Assembly (NCBI GenBank): GCA_021205485.1
Contig: JAJPXK010000162.1
Coordinates: forward strand, 1 to 13,651
Direction of reading: 5' to 3'
Origin: Clostridia bacterium
GTDB lineage: Bacteria > Bacillota > Clostridia > Christensenellales > Borkfalkiaceae
Length of the DNA: 13,651 bases
Shown: positions 1 through 7,221 of the stretch, one piece after another
Position numbering within the stretch: the first letter of the stretch is position 1
How the letters are laid out: every line of letters begins with the position of its first letter
Notes under the pieces: model-generated
Databases searched by the model: none
What the model saw: the letters and a program-made list of their open reading frames with translations, nothing else
What the model was told of the DNA's origin: nothing
Program-made: the position numbers and the translations under genes

Positions 1-60
1 ATTCTAAAAATAAATCTTCGCCGCATAAAAACAACGGCAAAAAGCGACACAAAAACCCGT

Positions 61-121
61 CGGAAAACAACCGGGGCGAAGGGGCTTCAGCGACTTAGCG
101 GAACCCCTCGCCCGTTTTCCG
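61..121. repeat. Imperfect long hairpin upstream of the transposase
   Basis: The arm at 61-88 pairs with the arm at 101-121. The outer 8 bp (CGGAAAAC with GTTTTCCG) are perfect, and the inner part pairs the GGGGCGAAGGGG side with CCCCTCGCCC through small bulges. The hairpin lies 39 bases before the transposase start. It may limit read-through transcription into the element or end an upstream transcript. On the minus strand it is followed by a T-rich stretch, on the plus strand it is not. Its role is inferred only. Confidence 0.55.
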
Positions 122-159
122 ACCGCCGTTGACGATAAAAACATAATAAGGGGGTAAAA

Positions 160-1107
160 ATGTATAAATTTACAGCAAAAGAAAAATTATACGTTCTTAA
201 AGCATTAAGAACAGCAGACACTTTAACGATATGCAGACGATACAAAGTGAGCCGCACCACTATCTGGCGTTGGCGCAAACGTTACGACGGAACGCTTGAG
301 AGCTTGGAACCGCAATTTTCACGCAAGGGTATACACCACCCGAACGAACAAACTGAAGAAGAAAAAAGCAACATTCATAAGCTGCTTAAGCGTAACCCGA
401 ACATAGGGCTTAATGAGTTGTACGGCAAATTATACCGTAATTACGGATACAGGCGTAACCCCGTTACGTTGTACAGATATTTAAAACGGAATAATATATA
501 TGAAGTAAAAAGACGTAAAGCGTATAAGCCTAAAAAGTATGATACGCCGATTAAGCTCGGCGAAAAATGGCAGCTTGACGTAAAATACGTTCCGACAGAA
601 TGCTATACGGGAAACGGAGCAAAAGAAGAAAAATACTATCAATATACCGTAATAGACGAAGCCGATCGCAAAAGGTTTATCTATCCGTATATGGAAATAA
701 GCCAGGAAAGTACGGTTGATTTTGTATTGCGTGCATTTAAATTTTTTGGTTACCGTCCTAAAATTATACAAACAGACAATGGTTCTGAATTTACATTCAG
801 GAATTATGTTACCAAAGACGGACGAATACATAAACTTGACCAGCTTTGTAAATATTTTCATATAAAGCATAGGTTGAACAGGCCGAGAACGCCGAGACAT
901 AACGGAAAGGTTGAACGTTCGCACCGTAACGACAATGAAAGATTTTACAGGTATTTGCATTTCTATTCTTTTGAAGATTTAAAAATACAGATGGCTGCAT
1001 ATCTTAAACGGTCTAACGACATTCCGACGAGTGTTTTACGTTCTGCCGATAATAAAAATCATTGGCTCTCGCCGAACGAAAAAGAAGTGGAATTAAAAAC
1101 AATTTAA
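160..1107 (+). CDS. DDE transposase (IS481/IS3-like integrase core)
   Basis: A 315-residue transposase that would cut and join DNA ends during movement of an insertion sequence. An N-terminal helix-turn-helix (about residues 15-40, with SRTTIWRWRKRY) probably binds the element ends. A retroviral-integrase-type catalytic core follows. The likely catalytic triad is D140 (WQLDVKYV), D206 (QTDNGSEF) and E252 (NGKVERSH), a D-D-E pattern with 45 residues between the last two acids. The reading frame is full length and uninterrupted, so the protein may be active. AGGGGG at 149-154 lies just before the ATG. The gene is visibly more AT-rich than the housekeeping genes to its right, as expected of acquired DNA. 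Assignment to IS481 rather than a related IS3-like group rests on length and motif spacing and is less sure than the transposase call. Confidence 0.9.
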   Translation: MYKFTAKEKLYVLKALRTADTLTICRRYKVSRTTIWRWRKRYDGTLESLEPQFSRKGIHHPNEQTEEEKSNIHKLLKRNPNIGLNELYGKLYRNYGYRRNPVTLYRYLKRNNIYEVKRRKAYKPKKYDTPIKLGEKWQLDVKYVPTECYTGNGAKEEKYYQYTVIDEADRKRFIYPYMEISQESTVDFVLRAFKFFGYRPKIIQTDNGSEFTFRNYVTKDGRIHKLDQLCKYFHIKHRLNRPRTPRHNGKVERSHRNDNERFYRYLHFYSFEDLKIQMAAYLKRSNDIPTSVLRSADNKNHWLSPNEKEVELKTI

Positions 1108-1130
1108 TTTAATAGAATGAAATAAAAAAC

Positions 1131-1155
1131 AAGCCGCCCTATGGACGGCTTTATT
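1131..1155 (+). terminator. Terminator after the transposase
   Basis: The hairpin pairs AAGCCGCCC with GGACGGCTT around a TAT loop, with one mismatch, and is followed by TTATT. It starts 23 bases after the transposase stop codon. The A-run just before it suggests it could also work on the other strand. Confidence 0.7.
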
Positions 1156-1360
1156 GGCGTATAGAAAATCAATGCGTTACAGTATTTTTAGATCCCGCAT
1201 TACAACATTCTGCTTAAGTTTAATGGCTTGTGTTTGTGATTTTCATTTAATTACACTTTATTATCAAATTTTTTCAGAAAATTTTGTTACAATCACTTGA
1301 CAATTCAACACTCGCCAAAAAAAAGTGCATTATTATTTGTCGGGCCCTTTATAACAAAGC
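1156..1360. other. AT-rich non-coding stretch between the transposase and the membrane-protein gene
   Basis: I see no convincing gene here. An AT-rich inverted repeat at 1265-1286 (CAAATTTT and AAAATTTTG around TTCAG) is the only clear structure. A short open frame starting at 1284 has no ribosome binding site and runs into the antisense side of the next gene, so I do not call it. Part of this stretch may be insertion-sequence end. Confidence 0.4.
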
Positions 1361-1394
1361 TTTCGCCTTCCCGCAAAAAAGGGGGAAGGCGAAA
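1361..1394 (-). terminator. Terminator of the padR/membrane-protein unit
   Basis: A perfect 12-bp stem, TTTCGCCTTCCC with GGGAAGGCGAAA, starts 3 bases after the stop codon of the minus-strand gene. The trailing T-run is poor in the minus direction (GCTTTGTTAT), so termination may be partial, but position and stem strength support the call. Confidence 0.65.
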
Positions 1395-1397
1395 TTT

Positions 1398-2075
1398 TCA
1401 TTCGGATTTTCTTTTAAGGTTTTCCCTTATATAAAATACCGAGGTTGCGGCCAGGGCTATAAACGAGGCTATAAGCTCAAAACAATAAATATATGTGGTT
1501 GAAACGCTTAAAAGCGTATCGCGCCAGGGCTCCTCATATACGTATTTTTTCAGGGTGAAAAAGCAGGGGAATTCAAACGACATATACTGCCGGTCTATAA
1601 GCTCGTTCCACCCGTAGACGTACCAGGCCGTCTGCAAAAACGAGGCCGTCCACGCGAGCCACAGGACGATTAAAATCACATAGTCGAACCAGTGCATTTT
1701 TTTGTGTTTTACTGCGGCGTATACGATGAGAGCGGTGAGGGCGATAAAAGCCATCATAAGCTCCACGGCGTAGGTGGCTTCTTCGTGCATGGCCAGCCAT
1801 TGCAGCAGAATTTCGAACAGCGACACGGCGAAGGCGCATACGCTGACTATAAATATAAAGCGGAATTTGTTGGCCTTGCCGCGGCTTTTTAATCTGAGTA
1901 TGCCGTCTACGTCTGCGACGGCCGCGTTGTAGGCGTCGCAAGAGCTTAGCCCCGCCGAAAGCCGGAAGTCGTACTCGTCGCAGCAGGCGGTTATAATCTC
2001 CTTTCTGAGCTTTCCGTCGTCTACGTTGTACTCTTTCATCTTTTCGTTTACGTAACGTTTAATTTTCTGTTTCAT
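1398..2075 (-). CDS. Four-helix membrane protein of a PadR-linked operon
   Basis: A 225-residue protein of unknown function. Residues 1-65 are charged and probably helical and cytosolic. They resemble the short N-terminal helical domain seen on many PadR-associated permease-like proteins (DUF1700 or permease-prefix type); that resemblance is my reading of the pattern, not a search result. Four hydrophobic segments follow at about 72-92, 102-121, 128-150 and 192-215, with a basic C-terminal end. The start is supported by AGGAGG placed 7 bases before the ATG. The gene overlaps the end of the upstream padR-like gene by 17 bases, so the two are translated from one mRNA and are probably functionally linked. 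PadR-controlled partners are often membrane proteins or transporters that respond to envelope stress or toxic compounds; the role here is unknown. Confidence 0.8.
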   Translation of the reverse strand: MKQKIKRYVNEKMKEYNVDDGKLRKEIITACCDEYDFRLSAGLSSCDAYNAAVADVDGILRLKSRGKANKFRFIFIVSVCAFAVSLFEILLQWLAMHEEATYAVELMMAFIALTALIVYAAVKHKKMHWFDYVILIVLWLAWTASFLQTAWYVYGWNELIDRQYMSFEFPCFFTLKKYVYEEPWRDTLLSVSTTYIYCFELIASFIALAATSVFYIRENLKRKSE

Positions 2076-2403
2076 CTTTGCCTCCTACCAGGTTTATTAG
2101 ATTTTTTAATGAAAGGATGTAATCATCCCTGTTGCTTAGGTAATATTCCCGCCCCTTTGCGGTTAAAGCGTAGTATCTTTTGTCTACGCCCTTGCCGCCC
2201 GCGACGGTGTAAGAGGTGACTTTGCCTTCTTCGGAAAGTTTTTTCATAATCATCAGCATAGAGGGGTTTGTGATGCATATGCCGCCCCCGCCCGCCTCGT
2301 TTATTGTTTTTACTATGTTGTAGATATAGTCGTCGCCCTTTGAAAGCAGCGCGCAGGCTATAATTTCGGTATACCCCTTGATAAATTCGCTTGATTTAAC
2401 CAT
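2059..2403 (-). CDS. PadR-family transcriptional regulator
   Basis: A 114-residue winged-helix DNA-binding protein, the usual length for the compact PadR type. The N-terminal part (about residues 8-60) holds the helix-turn-helix core. The wing is visible near residues 62-85, with GGKGVDKRYYALTAKGREYY matching the usual PadR pattern of a Gly-rich turn, a K/R-YY pair and a T-x-x-G-R ending. GAGG lies about 8 bases before the ATG. It is the first gene of a two-gene unit with the membrane protein at 1398-2075. The promoter has two identical 11-bp sites over the predicted transcription start, which suggests that this protein represses its own operon. The inducer cannot be read from the sequence. 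Confidence 0.85.
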   Translation of the reverse strand: MVKSSEFIKGYTEIIACALLSKGDDYIYNIVKTINEAGGGGICITNPSMLMIMKKLSEEGKVTSYTVAGGKGVDKRYYALTAKGREYYLSNRDDYILSLKNLINLVGGKDETEN

Positions 2404-2419
2404 ATCGTCCTCACAATTT

Positions 2420-2446
2420 TAGTTTAACTATTATTTAGTTTAACTA
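2420..2446. promoter_or_regulatory. Doubled operator-like site TAGTTTAACTA
   Basis: TAGTTTAACTA occurs twice, at 2420-2430 and 2436-2446, with a 16-base period. Each copy is nearly self-complementary (TAGTT and AACTA arms). The pair lies directly after the -10 box of the padR-like gene, over its predicted start site, which is a classic repressor position. Binding by the PadR-like protein is inferred. Confidence 0.6.
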
Positions 2447-2451
2447 ATTAT

Positions 2452-2480
2452 AATATAACACGGAGCATAACCGTTGTCAA
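2452..2480 (-). promoter_or_regulatory. Sigma-A promoter of the padR-like operon
   Basis: On the minus strand, TTGACA (2480-2475) and TATATT (2457-2452) are separated by 17 bases. This is a near-consensus vegetative promoter and puts the transcription start near 2445, within the doubled operator. Confidence 0.7.
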
Positions 2481-2483
2481 TAG

Positions 2484-2518
2484 CTTTTTAAAAATTTTTG
2501 CAAAAAATTTTTAAAAAG
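2484..2518. repeat. AT-rich palindrome in the divergent intergenic region
   Basis: A near-perfect palindrome made of blocks of five or six T or A, with CTTTTTAAAAATTTTTG facing its complement plus one extra A. It lies between the divergent promoters of the padR-like gene and the ecf operon. It has the A/T tracts of bent DNA and could also form a weak cruciform or hairpin. No function is assigned. Confidence 0.5.
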
Positions 2519-2543
2519 GCGTATAAGGGGAGGGGATAAGCAG

Positions 2544-2579
2544 ATGAAAAAGGGCAGACATAAAGTAAAATTTAAGTGA
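2544..2579 (+). CDS. Possible 11-codon basic peptide
   Basis: A tiny frame encoding MKKGRHKVKFK, seven of whose eleven residues are K, R or H. It has a very purine-rich Shine-Dalgarno-like sequence (AAGGGGAGGGG, 2525-2535) 8 bases upstream. It lies in the intergenic region before the ecfA promoter, so it would need a separate upstream promoter, and I could not find a good one. It is listed because of the strong ribosome-binding signal; it may well be chance. Confidence 0.2.
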   Translation: MKKGRHKVKFK

Positions 2580-2605
2580 ACAATTAAATTTAAGGCCTTA
2601 ATTTG

Positions 2606-2634
2606 TTGTTAAAGCCGTCCGCATTTGGTATAAT
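2606..2634 (+). promoter_or_regulatory. Sigma-A promoter of the ecf-truA operon
   Basis: TTGTTA (2606-2611) and a consensus TATAAT (2629-2634) are separated by 17 bases, about 30 bases before the ecfA start. An imperfect palindrome at about 2586-2605, centred on TAAGGCCTTA, lies just upstream of the -35 box and could be a regulator site. Confidence 0.7.
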
Positions 2635-2663
2635 TAGGCATATTAATTAAAGGTTAAAGATTA

Positions 2664-4541
2664 ATGGATGTAAACGAAAACGCTGCGACCGACGCGCAGA
2701 CGGAAAACACAGTAGTTACAAATGACGATGCTGTAATCTTTGAAAACGTCACCTTTTCGTACGCAGAGCAGCCTTCGCCCGCGGTGAACGGCATCTCCTT
2801 TACCGTAAAAAAGGGTGAATTTCTTGCGGTGATAGGCCACAACGGAAGCGGAAAGTCTACCATAGCCCGCCTTATAAACGGACTTCTTACGGCGGACAGC
2901 GGCAAAATCACCGTTTTAGGGCTTGACGTGGCCGAGGGCAAAAATTCGGAAGAAGTGAGAAAGCATGCGGGGATTGTATTCCAGAACCCCGACAACCAGA
3001 CGGTAGCCTCTATAGTAGAGGACGACGTGGCTTTCGGCCCCGAAAATATAGGCGTAGAGCGGGAAGAGATAGGCAGGCGCATAGGCTTCGCGCTTGAGGC
3101 CGTAGGGATGGAAAAATACCGCGCGGGCACCACTTCGCGCCTTTCGGGCGGGCAGAAACAGCGTATAGCCATAGCCGGCGTGCTGGCGCTGAAACCCGAG
3201 ATTATAATTTTAGACGAATCCACCGCCATGCTTGACCCTAAGGGCAGAAAAGAAGTTATGAACGTCGTCGCCCGCCTCAATAAAGAGGAGGGGATGACCG
3301 TCATTTTAATAACGCACTTTATGGAGGAGGCCCTCCTCGCCGACAGAACTATAGTTTTAAACAGGGGCGAGATTGTAATGCAGGGTACCCCGCAGGATAT
3401 CTTTATGCACGCCGACAGGCTGGAAGCGTACAACCTTACCCTCCCCCGCATAGGCGTGATATGCAAAAACCTGCAAAAGGCGGGAATAGAGGTGGATAAC
3501 TGCCTCTACCCCGACGAACTCGCATCAGAGATAGCCAAAGCCGCCGACGAAAGGCGTTTAAGCGTAAGAAAAATAGAGCGCGGCCCCGCCCCCGAGGCGG
3601 AAAAAGGCGGCGATTGGAATATAGATATAAGCCATTTAACGTATACCTACTCAAAAAAGTCGCCCTTCGCGGCCAAGGCCTTGAACGGCGTTGATCTGCA
3701 TATATCCGAGGGGGAATTTTTCGGCATAATAGGCCATACGGGAAGCGGCAAGTCTACGCTTGTGCAGCATTTAAACGCTTTGATAAAGCTGCCTCAGGCC
3801 GAAAAGCATTACAAAAAAACTAAGGCGAAAGACGGCAGACCACTGCCGCCCGAGCCTGAGATTACCATAGGCAAATACAATCTTGCCGACAGAAAATGCA
3901 ACTTCCGCGAACTGAGGGAGAACGTCGGCATGGTTTTCCAGTACCCCGAGTACCAGCTCTTCGCCGAGACGGTGTTTGAAGACGTGGCCTTTTCTTTAAA
4001 GAATTTCCATAAGGATATGCCTAAAGAACAGGTGGAGGAGAGCGTTAAAAACGCCCTGGAGATGGTCGGGCTGGACTATAACGAGGTAAAGGACAAGTCG
4101 CCCTTCGATTTGTCGGGCGGGCAAAAACGCCGCGTCGCCATAGCGGGCGTTATCGTAGGCAAGCCTCATATACTTATACTCGACGAGCCCGCCGCGGGCC
4201 TTGACCCCTTAGGCAAGCAGGAGATTATGGAACTTCTGCACAAAATACATTCGGAGTGGTGCAAGACGGTAATCATAGTTTCGCACGACATGGACGAAAT
4301 CGCCGACAACTGCACCAGGGCGGCCGTGATATCTCAGGGTCGGGCGGTAAGCTGCGCCGCCCCGAGCGAGCTGTTCGCCGACGGCGAGAAGCTTGAAAGC
4401 CTCGGGCTGGACATCCCCCTTACGGCGAAAGTTACAAGAAATCTTGCGTCAAAGGGAATATATATAGGCTCGGATTTTACCGTGGAGGACTTTTCGCAAA
4501 AGGTGATAGAATTGTTTGAAGGGGGTGAGGCGGATGCTTAA
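2664..4541 (+). CDS. ecfA: Fused ECF transporter ATPase (EcfA1-EcfA2)
   Basis: The ATP-hydrolysing motor of an energy-coupling-factor importer, cytosolic and docked on EcfT. It contains two complete ABC nucleotide-binding domains in one 625-residue chain, where most Bacillota have two adjacent genes. Domain 1: Walker A GHNGSGKST (58-66), Q-loop Q107, signature LSGGQKQR (160-167), Walker B with D184/E185, switch H218. Domain 2: Walker A GHTGSGKST (357-365), Q426, signature LSGGQKRR (483-490), Walker B with D507/E508, H541. All catalytic residues are present in both, so both sites should be active. Each half keeps its own C-terminal extension, and the halves join at about residues 300-320. Domain 2 has an insertion at about 376-400 (a Lys-rich then Pro-rich segment) before TIGKYNL. 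Only a weak AAAGG precedes the ATG by about 10 bases; the first 22 residues are polar and variable. The gene heads an operon with ecfT and truA. Confidence 0.92.
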   Translation: MDVNENAATDAQTENTVVTNDDAVIFENVTFSYAEQPSPAVNGISFTVKKGEFLAVIGHNGSGKSTIARLINGLLTADSGKITVLGLDVAEGKNSEEVRKHAGIVFQNPDNQTVASIVEDDVAFGPENIGVEREEIGRRIGFALEAVGMEKYRAGTTSRLSGGQKQRIAIAGVLALKPEIIILDESTAMLDPKGRKEVMNVVARLNKEEGMTVILITHFMEEALLADRTIVLNRGEIVMQGTPQDIFMHADRLEAYNLTLPRIGVICKNLQKAGIEVDNCLYPDELASEIAKAADERRLSVRKIERGPAPEAEKGGDWNIDISHLTYTYSKKSPFAAKALNGVDLHISEGEFFGIIGHTGSGKSTLVQHLNALIKLPQAEKHYKKTKAKDGRPLPPEPEITIGKYNLADRKCNFRELRENVGMVFQYPEYQLFAETVFEDVAFSLKNFHKDMPKEQVEESVKNALEMVGLDYNEVKDKSPFDLSGGQKRRVAIAGVIVGKPHILILDEPAAGLDPLGKQEIMELLHKIHSEWCKTVIIVSHDMDEIADNCTRAAVISQGRAVSCAAPSELFADGEKLESLGLDIPLTAKVTRNLASKGIYIGSDFTVEDFSQKVIELFEGGEADA

Positions 4542-5382
4542 CGACGTAACCTTCGGACAATATTACCCCGCTGAATCCTTCGTCCACAAGATGGATCCCC
4601 GCACAAAGCTGTTGTTTTTGATAGGATTTATCGTCGCCATATTTATATCGGACACCCTCTACGGCATGCTTTTGTGCCTGATAGCTTTAATTATAATAGT
4701 GATAGCCGCAAAAGTTCCCTTCGGCAAGGTGTTAAAATCGGTTAAGGGCATAATATTCATACTTGTTTTAACGTCGGTGCTGAACCTGTTTTTCCACGGC
4801 GGCGAGCATCTTCTCACGCCCGAAACATGGGCGATCAAAATCTATCGCGAGGCCGTTGTTTACACCATATTCCTGCTTTTAAGGCTGTTTTTATTGGTAA
4901 TGGCGTCGGCCGTGCTCACGCTTACCACAACGCCCGTAAGGCTCGCCGACGGCATAGAAAGTCTTCTGTCGCCCTTGAAAGTTATACGTTTCCCCGTACA
5001 CGAACTCGCCCTTATAATGTCTATCGCGTTGAGGTTTATACCTATACTTATAGACGAAACAAACCGCATTATCGCGGCGCAGAAGGCGAGGGGGGCCGAC
5101 TTTGAAAGCGGCAACATATTCAAGAGGGTAAAGGCCATCGTGCCTATACTTATACCTCTTCTGATAAGCGCCTTCCGCAGGGCAGAAGAACTTGGCGACG
5201 CGATGGACGCGAGGTGCTATTCGGGCAGCAAAAACCGCACAAAATACAAAAAACTTAAATTCGGATGGCGGGATCTTATAGGGGCCCTGGTTCTGGCCCT
5301 TGTTATAGCGGGCATAGTTCTTTTAAATATATACGCAGAATATATCTTCCCGTCTATATACGAATATATAATAGTGGCATAA
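4534..5382 (+). CDS. ecfT: EcfT, transmembrane component of the ECF transporter
   Basis: The membrane scaffold that couples the EcfA ATPases to interchangeable substrate-binding S proteins for vitamins or metal ions. It has 282 residues from the ATG at 4534. Hydrophobic segments lie at about 24-42, 44-60, 71-86, 112-132, 155-173, 202-214 and 251-267. Two Ala-Arg-X motifs in the long cytosolic helices, ARG (185-187, in QKARGADF) and ARC (226-228, in AMDARCY), are the family's ATPase-coupling motifs. The same frame is open upstream from TTG 4516 and GTG 4525, but GGGGGTGAGG (4521-4530) is correctly placed only for ATG 4534. This start overlaps the end of ecfA by 8 bases, which implies translational coupling. 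No S component is encoded nearby, as in shared (group II) modules that serve scattered S genes. Confidence 0.92.
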   Translation: MLNDVTFGQYYPAESFVHKMDPRTKLLFLIGFIVAIFISDTLYGMLLCLIALIIIVIAAKVPFGKVLKSVKGIIFILVLTSVLNLFFHGGEHLLTPETWAIKIYREAVVYTIFLLLRLFLLVMASAVLTLTTTPVRLADGIESLLSPLKVIRFPVHELALIMSIALRFIPILIDETNRIIAAQKARGADFESGNIFKRVKAIVPILIPLLISAFRRAEELGDAMDARCYSGSKNRTKYKKLKFGWRDLIGALVLALVIAGIVLLNIYAEYIFPSIYEYIIVA

Positions 5383-5383
5383 A

Positions 5384-6142
5384 ATGAGATACGCTTTAAA
5401 AGTGGCATACGACGGCGCCTGTTACGGCGGCTGGCAGATACAAAACAACGCCGACACGGTGCAGGCGGAACTTACAAAGGCCGTGAAGGCGGCTTTCGGC
5501 TGCGACGTAAACATAGTGGCGAGCGGAAGGACGGACGCGGGCGTGCACGCGGCGGGGCAGGTGTGCCATTTCGACGCAGACCTGACTATACCGCCCGAAA
5601 AGATAGCCCTCGCTTTAAACGTCAATTTGCCCCCCGATATAGCCGTTATATCGTCGGCTAAGGCCCCCGAAGGCTTTGACGCCAACCGTTCGGCCAAGAG
5701 AAAGACGTATATATACCGCATGTACGCCTCTGAATGCCACAACCCGCTTAAAGACAGGTATTCGGCGCGTGTAACCCGCGAGCCAGATATAGATAAAATG
5801 AGGCTCGGGGCCAAACTTTTTTGCGGCGAGCACGATTTTAAGGCCTACCAGGCAAGCGGGGCGACGGTAAAAACCACCGTAAGGCAAATATATTTCTGCG
5901 AGGTGGCGCACCGTATGTACAGGGGCAGTACGGATATAGAAATTTACGTATGCGGAAGCGGCTTTTTATATAATATGGTACGCACTATGGCGGGTACTCT
6001 TTTGTATCTCGGCGAGGGCAAAATATCTTGCGAAGATATAGCAAATTCGCTTGAAAAGCCCGACCGTTCGCTTGTAGGCAAAACAATGCCCGCAAAGGGG
6101 CTCACGCTTGAAAATGTTGACTATGGCTGCGAAATTTTTTAG
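5384..6142 (+). CDS. truA: tRNA pseudouridine(38-40) synthase TruA
   Basis: Converts uridines 38, 39 and 40 in the anticodon stem of many tRNAs to pseudouridine. It has 252 residues, normal for the family. The N-terminal start RYALKVAYDGACYGGWQ is typical. The catalytic aspartate is D51 in GRTDAGVHA (48-56). The family's later motifs are also visible: KRKTYIYRMY near residues 104-113, HDFKAY, and GSGFLYNMVRTMAG near the C-terminus. The ATG follows the ecfT stop by one base and lacks a clear Shine-Dalgarno sequence, so translation probably depends on ribosomes finishing ecfT. The order ecfA-ecfT-truA is common in Bacillota, where rplM and rpsI often follow; here they do not. Confidence 0.95.
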   Translation: MRYALKVAYDGACYGGWQIQNNADTVQAELTKAVKAAFGCDVNIVASGRTDAGVHAAGQVCHFDADLTIPPEKIALALNVNLPPDIAVISSAKAPEGFDANRSAKRKTYIYRMYASECHNPLKDRYSARVTREPDIDKMRLGAKLFCGEHDFKAYQASGATVKTTVRQIYFCEVAHRMYRGSTDIEIYVCGSGFLYNMVRTMAGTLLYLGEGKISCEDIANSLEKPDRSLVGKTMPAKGLTLENVDYGCEIF

Positions 6143-6267
6143 CAATAATAAATAATTTTACTGCATTTTCACAATTCTTTTTTATTGCTTACATTAGCGC
6201 ATACTAAAATATAGAATGCATTAAGGAGATAGTTGTTCAGGCGTTTTATACGCTTATTCGGAGACAT
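6143..6267 (+). promoter_or_regulatory. Intergenic region with a possible promoter for the 305-residue membrane protein
   Basis: No strong terminator follows truA; AGCAATAA (6141-6148) and TTATTGCT (6182-6189) could pair, but only across a 33-base loop. A possible promoter is TTACAT (6189-6194), 17 bases, TAGAAT (6212-6217). A strong AAGGAG at 6223-6228 is followed by no usable in-frame start; the actual gene start at 6268 uses the weaker CGGAGA at 6259-6264. Confidence 0.4.
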
Positions 6268-7185
6268 ATGGATATTTTTCAGTTTGCAAGCTATGTTGAA
6301 AATATTTTGTTGTATTACGATATGGATACAAACCGGCGGTTTTTTATAAGCCTGCTGGCAGGCGCGCTTTGCTTTTTAATCGTGTATATCTTCCAGGGCT
6401 TCGGCCTTTACGCTATAGCCAAAAGGGAGGGCTACGGCCATCGCTGGATGGCGTGGGTCCCCGGGCTGCAGATATACTATATAGGAGTATGCTCGCAAAA
6501 GAATAAAGTGCTCGGCAGTATAGATTCCCGCAAGTTTGCCATAGCCGTGGCAGTGTTTGATATATTGTTGTTCGCAGGGTACGTGTTGTACTACGTCAGC
6601 TACTTCCTTGTTGACGGCTGGTATACCCTGGAAAAAGTTGATTACGGATATTATTACAAATATAAGATAGTTTACGCTTCAGACTTGCCCTCTAATTTGT
6701 ACTGGGCGGCGTGGTTTTATCAGTACGGCAGCGACTATATCTTACAGATTCTGCAGCTTTTATTTATAGTAGGCAAGTTGTTCCTTTACACGGCGTTCTA
6801 CCGCACGTACTCTTCAAGAAGATACGTACTCTTTTCGGTAGTAGGGGCGCTTTTGCCCGTAAACGGCGTAATTGTATACGTGGTGCGGAACAATAAGGGC
6901 CTTAACTATAACGACTATCTCCGCAGGGTTAGGGAAGAAAATTACCGCCGTTACCAACAGCAGCAACAGCAGCAGAATATGTATAACCAGAACCCCTACA
7001 GCAGAGGGTATACGCCTCCCCCGCAAGACGATGTTTACAACAACCGCCAGCAGAGCGGCTACGCGGGGCCCGACCCGTTTGACGAGTACGGCGATTCGTC
7101 AAACGCAAATAGTTCCAACGGTTCAGGCGGCGGTTCCGCTTCGGGGGGGGCTTCAGACGATTCGCCGTTCGATGAATTTAATTGA
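6268..7185 (+). CDS. Unrecognised membrane protein with low-complexity tail
   Basis: A 305-residue protein of unknown function. Hydrophobic segments lie at about 27-49, 89-112, 156-178 and 186-206. The first is followed by a short amphipathic stretch, YAIAKREGYGHRWMAWVPG (48-66), of the kind seen in small clostridial membrane proteins that have an AWIP-like motif after an AIAKRxG-like motif; this link is by eye only. From about residue 207 the chain is hydrophilic: basic (LRRVREENYRRY), then seven glutamines (230-236), then Asn/Tyr/Pro-rich, then Gly/Ser-rich. The motif DPFDEY (269-274) recurs as SPFDEF (299-304) almost at the C-terminus. This tail looks disordered and cytosolic. The gene stands alone, between a weak promoter and a strong terminator. 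Confidence 0.75.
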   Translation: MDIFQFASYVENILLYYDMDTNRRFFISLLAGALCFLIVYIFQGFGLYAIAKREGYGHRWMAWVPGLQIYYIGVCSQKNKVLGSIDSRKFAIAVAVFDILLFAGYVLYYVSYFLVDGWYTLEKVDYGYYYKYKIVYASDLPSNLYWAAWFYQYGSDYILQILQLLFIVGKLFLYTAFYRTYSSRRYVLFSVVGALLPVNGVIVYVVRNNKGLNYNDYLRRVREENYRRYQQQQQQQNMYNQNPYSRGYTPPPQDDVYNNRQQSGYAGPDPFDEYGDSSNANSSNGSGGGSASGGASDDSPFDEFN

Positions 7186-7194
7186 TTTGTATTT

Positions 7195-7221
7195 AAGAGG
7201 GCTTTACGCCCTCTTTTTTTT
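7195..7221 (+). terminator. Strong intrinsic terminator
   Basis: AAGAGGGC and GCCCTCTT form an 8-bp stem around TTTAC, followed by a run of Ts to 7221. It begins 9 bases after the stop codon of the 305-residue membrane protein. Confidence 0.92.

Larger units (their letters stand above)
3..1192. mobile_element. Putative insertion sequence carrying the transposase
   Basis: The limits are tentative. A perfect 10-bp inverted repeat, TCTAAAAATA at 3-12 and TATTTTTAGA at 1183-1192, flanks the transposase and its terminator and could be part of the terminal repeats. The match is AT-rich, does not extend clearly inward, and no target-site duplication can be checked because the left copy is at the window edge. 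The true element could extend further on either side. Confidence 0.25.

Noticed and set aside
1297..1302. TTGACA as a -35 box of a plus-strand promoter
   Set aside because: No acceptable -10 box lies 15-19 bases downstream, and no gene follows on that strand.
1284..1502. A 72-codon open frame on the plus strand
   Set aside because: It has no ribosome binding site, its composition is not protein-like, and it overlaps the terminator and the end of the minus-strand membrane-protein gene.
2654..3466. 270-codon open frame antisense to ecfA
   Set aside because: It is a shadow of a GC-biased gene with complete ABC ATPase motifs on the other strand.
4516..4533. TTG start for EcfT at 4516
   Set aside because: The strong ribosome binding site lies downstream of it and fits only the ATG at 4534.
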